Below, one piece after another: positions 42,840 through 48,938 of a DNA stretch of 48,938 nucleotides. The stretch is from assembly GCA_009784975.1 (NCBI GenBank), contig WQXG01000015.1, positions 1 to 48,938 of the forward strand. The letters run 5' to 3'. The stretch comes from Treponema sp. GTDB taxonomy: Bacteria; Spirochaetota; Spirochaetia; Treponematales; Breznakiellaceae. Below the pieces are notes generated by a model that was not told the origin of the DNA, made no database searches, and worked only from the letters and a program-made list of their open reading frames with translations. Position 1 is the first letter of the stretch. The number at the start of each line of letters is the position of its first letter. Made by a program: the position numbers and the translations under genes.

Positions 42840-44018
42840 TTACGCTAACGATTTCCAGTTTTTATAGTTCACGTTAATTTGCTCCTCAAAAGAAATTTGC
42901 ATATTCTTGCCGTCATAAATAACCTGCCTGGATTTAATTGTTTGAGGCTGAGGCGCGTTAAATTTCATAAGGTTTTTTGAATAATCCCTGTTTGCTGTCT
43001 GAGATGATTTTATTTCTGTTAATTCCAGTCCATTCACAGTTTCTTCCAGAAGATCAATTTCTTTTTCCATGCTGTCCGAATCCCGCCAAAAGTATAATCT
43101 TGGTTTATGTCCGGCATTAAAATATTTTTTGGCGATCTCGGAAACTACTGCTGCTTCGAATATATGACCTCGCATCTGATGTTTAGTAATTTCATCAGCA
43201 TGAGTAAAACCCAGCAGAGAGCAGAGAAGACCGGTATCGTAAAAATAAAGTTTAGGAGCTTTTACATGTCTTTTTCCGATATTGCTGTAATAAGGAGGCA
43301 GGTGGAAAAGAATGTAGCTTTCCTCAAGAATAGAAAGCCATGAATTAACAGTTCTCGCGTCGATACCCGTATCCGATCCTAATTTTGTAAGATTCACCGG
43401 GTTGCCTGTATAAGCTGCAACAATACTTAAGAAACGTTTAAATTTATCCAAATCATGTATTTTTAGTTCAGCCCTGATATCTCTCTCAACATAGGTTGTA
43501 ATATAGCTGGGATAAAAATCTTGCGGATCAATTTTTGATGAAACCAGACGGGGATACGATCCGGTAAACATCCATTCATCGGCTGTTTTGGGAAGCATAT
43601 TTGCCGACGCCAGTTCGCCAAGAGAAAAAGGCAAAAGCGATAAAATTCCTACCCTGCCTGCAAGCGACTGGGAAATATTCTTCATCATCGAGAAATTTTG
43701 CGACCCGGATAAAATATAAATTCCCGGAATATTCATCTCGTCTACTTTTGTTTGAATGTATGAAAACAGATCCGGTGCTCTTTGGGCTTCGTCGATAATT
43801 ACACTGCCTTTAAAGGAATTAAGAAATCCTCTCGGGTCATTCAAGGCAAAATCTCTGATATCCTTATCTTCCAGGCTCACAAATTCAAATTTCCCCAAAA
43901 ACAGGTGTTTTAACAGGGTACTCTTACCGCTCTGTCTTGGTCCCGTCAGGAAAACTACAGGAAATTTCCAGACAATGTCTGTTAATTTAGCGCTTATTGC
44001 TCTTTTAATGAATTCCAT
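42840..44018 (-). CDS. AAA ATPase with DUF4143 domain
   Basis: 392 aa from the ATG at 44018; a longer frame to 44105 only translates the promoter repeats. Walker A FLTGPRQSGKSTLL (about 22-35), Walker B SVIIDEAQRAPDLF, the YILSGSQNFSMMKNISQSLAGR segment, and a C-terminal DUF4143 nuclease-like domain (YFYDTGLLCSLLGF, and YFWRDSDSMEKEIDLL). The family is widespread and its role unknown. It is transcribed from a consensus promoter embedded in a 23-bp repeat array and has no Shine-Dalgarno sequence. The XRE gene upstream on the same strand may be co-transcribed. Confidence 0.88.
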   Translation of the reverse strand: MEFIKRAISAKLTDIVWKFPVVFLTGPRQSGKSTLLKHLFLGKFEFVSLEDKDIRDFALNDPRGFLNSFKGSVIIDEAQRAPDLFSYIQTKVDEMNIPGIYILSGSQNFSMMKNISQSLAGRVGILSLLPFSLGELASANMLPKTADEWMFTGSYPRLVSSKIDPQDFYPSYITTYVERDIRAELKIHDLDKFKRFLSIVAAYTGNPVNLTKLGSDTGIDARTVNSWLSILEESYILFHLPPYYSNIGKRHVKAPKLYFYDTGLLCSLLGFTHADEITKHQMRGHIFEAAVVSEIAKKYFNAGHKPRLYFWRDSDSMEKEIDLLEETVNGLELTEIKSSQTANRDYSKNLMKFNAPQPQTIKSRQVIYDGKNMQISFEEQINVNYKNWKSLA

Positions 44019-44021
44019 ATA

Positions 44022-44113
44022 TCTAAAATTATACAATTTAAACCCCGAAAATTCAACAATTTGAGTACCGAAAATTCGACAATTTGAGTGCCGAAAATAC
44101 GACAATTTGGGTA
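44022..44113 (-). repeat. Tandem 23-bp promoter-like repeat array (four units)
   Basis: Units at 44022-44044 (divergent), 44045-44067, 44068-44090 and 44091-44113, all exactly 23 bp. The plus-strand core is AAAATTnnACAATTT, itself a near-palindrome. Units 2-4 differ by one to a few bases. The divergent unit nearest the gene carries the -10 box. Confidence 0.88.
44028..44056 (-). promoter_or_regulatory. Promoter of the DUF4143 gene inside the repeat array
   Basis: On the minus strand, TTGAAT (44056-44051), a 17-nt spacer and TATAAT (44033-44028). The predicted start is near 44021, leaving a leader of about 3 nt. The -35 and -10 boxes occupy the same position in two successive repeat units. 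Confidence 0.72.
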
Positions 44114-44123
44114 TTAAGTCTGG

Positions 44124-44462
44124 TTAGTTGTCTGGATTTAAAAGCCCTTTAAATTGCTGCCGTATATTCCTGATAATCCTGTCTTCAAGTTCAATTAATT
44201 GCTGGGTTTGTTCAGTAGCTTCTATAGCAGGCGGTTCGCTTGGCGTTATTGGTATCAATAGCTGGTAAACTTCAACATGCAGAATTTTCGCTATTTTTGT
44301 AATGGTTTTATCACTGACCCACATCCGACACCCTTCAATATCATTTACCGTCTGAGCGGACAATTCTGCCATTTCAGCCAGTTTCTCCTGCGTTAAACCC
44401 AGTTTTTTCCGCTCTATCTTTATATTATTTGACAAAATTTCCCTTAATTTCTCTGGTTTCAT
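44124..44462 (-). CDS. XRE-family transcriptional regulator
   Basis: 112 aa from the ATG at 44462; a GTG at 44477 would add five residues. The N-terminal helix-turn-helix is KIERKKLGLTQEKLAEMAELSAQTVNDIEGC (about 15-46). The C-terminal tail is Glu/Gln-rich and probably helical. It diverges from the lipoprotein genes at 44643 across a 180-nt region with two operator-like inverted repeats, so it likely controls that promoter and itself. It may be co-transcribed with the DUF4143 ATPase. Confidence 0.85.
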   Translation of the reverse strand: MKPEKLREILSNNIKIERKKLGLTQEKLAEMAELSAQTVNDIEGCRMWVSDKTITKIAKILHVEVYQLLIPITPSEPPAIEATEQTQQLIELEDRIIRNIRQQFKGLLNPDN

Positions 44463-44498
44463 AAGTATAACTTCCACCCATATTCAATCTATGTTATT

Positions 44499-44519
44499 AA
44501 CAAGTATTGACAACTTGTT
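44499..44519. promoter_or_regulatory. Operator-like palindrome over the -35 box
   Basis: AACAAGT (44499-44505) and ACTTGTT (44513-44519) are exact inverted repeats around ATTGACA, so the -35 TTGACA is centred inside. Likely site for the divergent XRE regulator. Confidence 0.65.
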
Positions 44520-44535
44520 GAAAACAATGTATATT
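44507..44535 (+). promoter_or_regulatory. Promoter of the 44643 lipoprotein operon
   Basis: TTGACA (44507-44512), a 17-nt spacer and TATATT (44530-44535). It predicts a leader of about 100 nt before the ATG at 44643. Confidence 0.75.
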
Positions 44536-44536
44536 G

Positions 44537-44551
44537 CTTGTTGTAGACAAG
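44537..44551. promoter_or_regulatory. Second operator-like inverted repeat at the transcription start
   Basis: CTTGT (44537-44541) and ACAAG (44547-44551) with a 5-nt spacer. It repeats the half-site of the palindrome at 44499 and covers the predicted transcription start. Confidence 0.5.
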
Positions 44552-44642
44552 TATGAAAGTTTTGGGGTTCTACTCATAAAAAATAAGTACATGTCTGTTT
44601 AGGGATATTTACCCTAAAAATTACAATTTTGGAGGTTTCAAA

Positions 44643-45788
44643 ATGAAGAAAATATCGAGTTTTTTGGTATTTTTATTGGCTGTCGGGTTGGTATTTGGTG
44701 TTTTGGGGTGTGATGATGGCTCCAATAATAACAATAACAACAATACACAAACGGGTTCTGGAGTAGATTTTTCGGATTATCAGAATAATGATGCAGCGTT
44801 TTTCATTGACAATCGTACAAATCATAAACTTGTTGCTTTTAAGGGTAGTTTAAATGCAAGTAATTTACTTGGTGGTATCCCTGCAAATGCTGACTATCAT
44901 GGTATTAAAAAAGATTTAACTAAGTTTACAAAAACAGAAGGTTTTCCGGTTATCTTTATAACAGAAGAACAATATAACGCAAATAAAAACAGTCTTGGCG
45001 TATTAGCTAATTCACCTTTTACAAGAGAGTATGTCTTTTATAATCACGGGCAGCATAATCCCCAGCGTTATGAAATTAGCGGTCAAGTTGGCGGTCGTCA
45101 CACATTGAATGTAATAAATCCGTCAGGTCTTGATGTATCTTTACGGCTTAATGGACCTGGAGGACCGACTTTAGGATTTGCAACAAGACAAATGATTCAA
45201 ACTAAATTTCCTATGTATGGCGGTGATTTTTATATTTATCCAGTATTTATGTTTTATAATGCTCACAGGCAAGTGCTTGTCCAGAGTTATCCTAAACGAG
45301 CAATTGATGGTGGCGCATATTTTAGACCTGTTGATTTTCCTATGGCTGGAGCAGATACTGAAAGAAATTTTGACGTATCAGAAGCTTATGCTAATTTAGC
45401 AAACGATTTAACATTAGGTGTTGCATGGGTAATTTTTGATAATCAATCACCTACAGCTTCTATTACTGTTGAAGAAGGTACTACTCCGTTAAGAGATACT
45501 TTTGGTCAATCGCTTTTCAGTCCTGGTCAAACTAGAACTCTTTCAATTAATATGCCTGGTGTTGGAAGCAATACTTTCGTTAGTGAAAGGACAATACATA
45601 ACTTGTTTATTAGAGTAGCAGATATGACAGCACAAGTGAAAGATAAAGCAGGTAATACTTCATTCATATTAAAAACCGATCATCAGTATACAGCAACTGT
45701 TACAGGTAGTGTAAATACAGGTTTTAATGCAGAAATTGATATTACTGCAGGTTCACTAGTGAATATTCATGATCTTTATAATGATTAA
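44643..45788 (+). CDS. Lipoprotein of unknown function
   Basis: 381 aa. Signal peptide with lipobox FGVLGC (Cys23), then an Asn-run linker (NNNNNNN). The rest is beta-rich, with repeated hydrophobic strands and a FIDNRTNHKLVAFKG segment resembling the start of the next protein (IKLINNTEFDVNVYV). GGAGG precedes the ATG. First gene of an AT-rich, XRE-controlled lipoprotein run. No family recognised. Confidence 0.65.
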   Translation: MKKISSFLVFLLAVGLVFGVLGCDDGSNNNNNNNTQTGSGVDFSDYQNNDAAFFIDNRTNHKLVAFKGSLNASNLLGGIPANADYHGIKKDLTKFTKTEGFPVIFITEEQYNANKNSLGVLANSPFTREYVFYNHGQHNPQRYEISGQVGGRHTLNVINPSGLDVSLRLNGPGGPTLGFATRQMIQTKFPMYGGDFYIYPVFMFYNAHRQVLVQSYPKRAIDGGAYFRPVDFPMAGADTERNFDVSEAYANLANDLTLGVAWVIFDNQSPTASITVEEGTTPLRDTFGQSLFSPGQTRTLSINMPGVGSNTFVSERTIHNLFIRVADMTAQVKDKAGNTSFILKTDHQYTATVTGSVNTGFNAEIDITAGSLVNIHDLYND

Positions 45789-45810
45789 TATGACACCTCT
45801 GTATTAAACT

Positions 45811-45864
45811 AATTCTGCCTGCAATTTAACAATTTTCTTTAACTTGTTATTTGTAGGCAGAATT
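45811..45864 (+). promoter_or_regulatory. Long intergenic hairpin between two lipoprotein genes
   Basis: AATTCTGCCTGCAA (45811-45824) pairs with TTGTAGGCAGAATT (45851-45864), 14 bp with one G-U; inside it TAACAA (45827-45832) pairs with TTGTTA (45844-45849). Only a short AT stretch follows, so it may be an mRNA processing or attenuation structure rather than a full terminator. Confidence 0.6.
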
Positions 45865-45880
45865 TAAACAAGGAGCAATT

Positions 45881-48112
45881 ATGTATAATATTTTTATTTC
45901 ATTTAAAATAAATATATTTAAAGTGATATTTTTTATTCTTTTCTTGTATATTTTTGCATCTTGTGATAATTCTGATTTACCTTCTACAGAAAATACAATT
46001 GACAATAAAACATATATAAAGCTAATTAATAATACAGAGTTTGATGTTAATGTATATGTTTATGAGCCTCGATCTGATACGAATCCTGATCCTACGTATT
46101 TTATACTTGCAAAATCGGAAAAGCAGTCAGAAATTAGTCATTCTTTATTAGAATCTGGTGATCCTTTTTATTTTGAATACTTAATACCAGTAGGAAGCAT
46201 AATAGTTCCTAATTACGATTTTTTTCAAGATCATCGCTACAAAATTGAAAAAGAAATAGTAAATACTATAACAATTCCAAATATAACAAGCACGACCACT
46301 AACTCTAGTTTTATAGTTATAGAAAACGATTCTTCTTCAATTATCACTGTACAACATTTTATAACTTCTTTGCCGCATTCAGGGCAAGCTTTTGTTGAAA
46401 TACAGCCTGGTAAGAACGCTGTATATATTTTAAGAAATACAATTGCAAATTTACAAAATCATACAGTTGGTACTATTATAAATCGAAGAAATTTTCCGCC
46501 AACAAATATTCAATCAGGAAGGATATACTCGTTTAAATATGACAATTCCTCAATATATTTATATTCAGAAACACCTTTTGATATAAATGCTCGAAATAGT
46601 ATATGGTCTATCCCTACTTTTAACACTCCAGCACCAAACGGCAGATTTTTTACTACTGGTCTTCTCAGTTCCAGAGCAAATGTTAAATCAGACGGATATA
46701 TTTTAACCGGCAGAGTTAATTATAATCACAGTACGGTTATGTCTCCTCATGTTGAGGCTATTTCTTATTTAGGAATGATTTCACCGACAGGCGCAATTAC
46801 CAGAGAAAGAAAAATATCTCTTGGGACAAACCCTGTTGGGCTCAATTTAGAAAGTTTTATAGAAATAAATGCTGACAAACTTGTCTATACAGGACAAGTT
46901 TATTACAGAGACTCAATCGGGCAGCCTTGTATTTTTAGTACAGACTTTTTAGGAAACGAAAATTATTTTTATGATAATTTCATAAATGATATAAATGATA
47001 GTCAAGAACTTGTTGGTCAGAAACTTGTTAGATGGAATAATGATTATGCCATAGGCTGCCAGCTCTGGGAATCTGGTCACCAAAAAGCAAGAATATATAT
47101 AGCTAAAGTAACGGAAATAAGATGGGATGCAGTGACCCATGCCGAATTTTGGATGTCTCCAGAAGAAGATTACGCAGAATTAGTAGATCTTATATTTGAC
47201 CAAACTCATAATATGCTTGTAGTTTTAGCGCGAACAAATACAGGGTCAACAGTTTATTTTATTGATGCAATAACTGGAACAATTAAATATCCGACAGTAA
47301 ATTTAGACAACTATTGGATAAACGGTATGTTTACCGTTGGTAATAATTATTATATTGCAGGCGGATATAGAAGCGTTTCCAGAAATAGAGGCTTTATAAC
47401 TAATATTGATGTTGTCAGCGGTATGGTTGATACAAATAACCCATGGTTAATTGACCCAACACAATATCAACATGGAGCAGGCAGTTTTTGGTATATTCTG
47501 CCGGAAAATGATGGGACGCTAATACTTGCGGGCTGGTGTGTAGAAAACAACAGTAATGCGGATAATAGCAATCATTATTTGCCCTGGTTAGTAAAGTATA
47601 ATTTGAGTACCAGAACAAAAATATGGGAACAAGTTTACAATGAACGTTTAGGTTATTATATTAATTCTGTACATCATAACGCAATCGGCAGTTATTTGCT
47701 GGAAATTCACAATAGCCAAACTTATCACAGTTATATAGTAAGTACTGATCTTTTGGGAAAGATGAGTACTAATTTGTTAGCGCCATTACCACGCAGCTCT
47801 TCATCTGAATTTGTTGCTACTCAGCCAGGTAATCCTAAAATCAGCATAAATATTATTCCTTTATCCGATGCTAATTTATCTACACCTGAAAATATTAGCT
47901 TAACAAAAGGACAAAATGTCGATGTTATCGTTCAGGGAACATGGTCTAGTTATCAATGGTATGTAAATGGCTCTCTTGTATCAAGTTACGGTTCTACTTA
48001 CACATTTGCGACATCTTCACTAAATGCAGGTATATACACGGTTACAGCGATTGTTACAAACAGTGTAGGAGAGAGACGCTCCGCAGGCTGTCGTATAACC
48101 GTAACTAATTAG
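45881..48112 (+). CDS. Large lipoprotein with propeller-like middle and Ig-like C-terminus
   Basis: 743 aa. Signal peptide with putative lipobox IFASC (Cys28). A beta-rich N-terminal part (about 40-230) is followed by a region of repeated strands (SDGYILTGRVNYN, KLVYTGQVYYRD, NMLVVLARTNTG, GTLILAGWCVEN) that suggests a beta-propeller (about 245-640). A C-terminal PKD/Ig-like domain (about 655-743) contains WSSYQWYVNGSLVSSYGSTY and AGIYTVTAIVTNSVGE. Extracytoplasmic anchoring is likely; function unknown. AAGGAG precedes the ATG, and the next lipoprotein follows within 10 nt. Confidence 0.65.
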   Translation: MYNIFISFKINIFKVIFFILFLYIFASCDNSDLPSTENTIDNKTYIKLINNTEFDVNVYVYEPRSDTNPDPTYFILAKSEKQSEISHSLLESGDPFYFEYLIPVGSIIVPNYDFFQDHRYKIEKEIVNTITIPNITSTTTNSSFIVIENDSSSIITVQHFITSLPHSGQAFVEIQPGKNAVYILRNTIANLQNHTVGTIINRRNFPPTNIQSGRIYSFKYDNSSIYLYSETPFDINARNSIWSIPTFNTPAPNGRFFTTGLLSSRANVKSDGYILTGRVNYNHSTVMSPHVEAISYLGMISPTGAITRERKISLGTNPVGLNLESFIEINADKLVYTGQVYYRDSIGQPCIFSTDFLGNENYFYDNFINDINDSQELVGQKLVRWNNDYAIGCQLWESGHQKARIYIAKVTEIRWDAVTHAEFWMSPEEDYAELVDLIFDQTHNMLVVLARTNTGSTVYFIDAITGTIKYPTVNLDNYWINGMFTVGNNYYIAGGYRSVSRNRGFITNIDVVSGMVDTNNPWLIDPTQYQHGAGSFWYILPENDGTLILAGWCVENNSNADNSNHYLPWLVKYNLSTRTKIWEQVYNERLGYYINSVHHNAIGSYLLEIHNSQTYHSYIVSTDLLGKMSTNLLAPLPRSSSSEFVATQPGNPKISINIIPLSDANLSTPENISLTKGQNVDVIVQGTWSSYQWYVNGSLVSSYGSTYTFATSSLNAGIYTVTAIVTNSVGERRSAGCRITVTN

Positions 48113-48121
48113 GAGTTGAAT

Positions 48122-48938
48122 ATGAAAAATATAAATATTTTATTAAAATCCTTTTTAATCTTTATTATATGTATAACATCAGTTACTTGTTCTCTTTCTA
48201 TTGATGAAATATCAAAAGATCAATCAAATCAAAATGAAATGGTGTTAGTTCGTTTTGGTGTATTCGATTTGCCGTCTCGCTCTGTAATGCCCGTTATGCC
48301 GACAGCCGCTGATATTTCATATTTTTATCTATACGGTATATCGTCCGCAGATACGGTAACGGATCAAGTTAGGCTTGGTTTATTTTCTGATAATCTAAGT
48401 GATGCCAATGTCCTTCTTAAACCCGGTACTTGGAATTTTACATTAATAGCGTACAACGATTATGATATACCCATTTTAAGCGGTGTTAGGAATAACATTA
48501 TTATTACCACAGGGTATACTGGAACTGTTAATTTTAACCTTGAAACAATAAGCGTCTCAAGTTATGAAGGTATTGTATCAATAATCTTAGAATTACCGTT
48601 TGATGTTACAATTGCTTCTGTAGAAACTGTTATTGATAGTGTTATACTTACACCCCCATTATCAGTAGCAGATAGAGCTATACAGTTTAATGACACAATG
48701 CCGGCAGGTGATTACCTTATAAACTTTTTCTTAAAAGATTCAGAAAGCAGAGCATTAGCAGTTATTACCGAAATAGTTGTAGTCAGAAGCGGTCTATTAA
48801 GTTCAAAATTAATAACTCTTACCAAAGACGATTTTAACAGTCCTCCCGCAGCCCCCAGCAATTTCAAAATAGTTTCATATATTGACGGTTTTCTTACTTT
48901 CAATTGGGTAAGAAATTCATTAAATGAAACAGGATTTA
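48122..48938 (+). CDS. Partial lipoprotein with fibronectin type III-like segment, runs off the window
   Basis: At least 272 codons, open at the window end. AGGAG lies just upstream of the ATG. Signal peptide MKNINILLKSFLIFIICI with lipobox TSVTC (Cys23). The body is beta-rich (VRFGVFDLPSRS, GTWNFTLIAYNDYD, AGDYLINFFLKDSE). The last visible part, PAAPSNFKIVSYIDGFLTFNW, looks like the start of a fibronectin type III domain. Third lipoprotein of the AT-rich run; surface or periplasmic role inferred. Confidence 0.65.
   Translation, partial: MKNINILLKSFLIFIICITSVTCSLSIDEISKDQSNQNEMVLVRFGVFDLPSRSVMPVMPTAADISYFYLYGISSADTVTDQVRLGLFSDNLSDANVLLKPGTWNFTLIAYNDYDIPILSGVRNNIIITTGYTGTVNFNLETISVSSYEGIVSIILELPFDVTIASVETVIDSVILTPPLSVADRAIQFNDTMPAGDYLINFFLKDSESRALAVITEIVVVRSGLLSSKLITLTKDDFNSPPAAPSNFKIVSYIDGFLTFNWVRNSLNETGF

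Noticed and set aside
44019..44105. N-terminal extension of the DUF4143 ATPase
   Set aside because: It would translate the repeat array and the promoter itself. The ATG at 44018 directly precedes the conserved domain.
44022..44113. CRISPR array
   Set aside because: The 23-bp units are directly adjacent with no spacers, and no cas genes are present; the hexamer spacing fits promoter elements.

Overview
The window reads as a chromosome segment of a Treponema-like spirochaete, probably a gut or rumen plant-fibre degrader. The evidence is many lipoproteins with relaxed spirochaetal lipoboxes, a Treponema-style outer-membrane barrel protein, an LplB/LplC/LplA-type sugar transporter beside a very large AraC-type regulator, and GTP-dependent PEP carboxykinase. 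This assignment is inference from gene content; there is no rRNA or marker phylogeny here. No tRNA, rRNA, CRISPR array or transposase was seen.

Layout. (1) 1-4404 is an AT-rich accessory block. It holds the edge of an unidentified minus-strand ORF and a minus-strand terminator. A tight plus-strand run of unknown genes follows: two membrane proteins, an unknown soluble protein and two small ORFs made of Rpn/PD-(D/E)XK-type C-terminal tails. Last comes a three-gene cassette (one unknown protein and two tandem paralogues) bracketed by 68-bp direct repeats. (2) 4505-17365 encodes the cell-surface side of pectin breakdown: two PL1 pectate lyases, one PL9 pectate lyase, a beta-barrel protein and two non-catalytic lipoproteins built from Big-type and putative carbohydrate-binding modules. 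(3) 17420-19979 is a small insertion-like block with an AAA-ATPase/PD-(D/E)XK protein and an AbiE-like toxin-antitoxin pair. (4) 20047-31164 is the uptake and intracellular half: sensor-regulator, two permeases, binding lipoprotein, GH105 hydrolase, tagaturonate epimerase UxaE, KduI and KduD, ending at a strong terminator.

(5) 31228-42835 is mostly housekeeping: PEP carboxykinase, a coiled-coil protein, a type IIA topoisomerase B subunit, a PlsC-like acyltransferase, a HAD hydrolase, a GH3-family protein, a PHP-domain protein, and a cupin regulator paired with an acyl-CoA synthetase. (6) 42840-48938 is accessory again: a DUF4143 ATPase behind a 23-bp promoter-like repeat array, an XRE regulator, and three AT-rich lipoprotein genes behind a promoter carrying operator-like palindromes.

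Together (2) and (4) form a spirochaetal counterpart of a pectin utilisation locus. Surface lyases cut homogalacturonan, the barrel and ABC transporter probably import unsaturated oligomers, GH105 releases the terminal unsaturated uronate, and KduI/KduD carry it toward KDG. UxaE handles tagaturonate from saturated galacturonate. The regulator is unusual: one chain holds a periplasmic-binding-protein-like sensor, a degenerate histidine kinase, a degenerate receiver and an AraC domain. Several genes have consensus promoters ending 6-9 nt before the start codon and little or no Shine-Dalgarno signal, which suggests leaderless transcripts.
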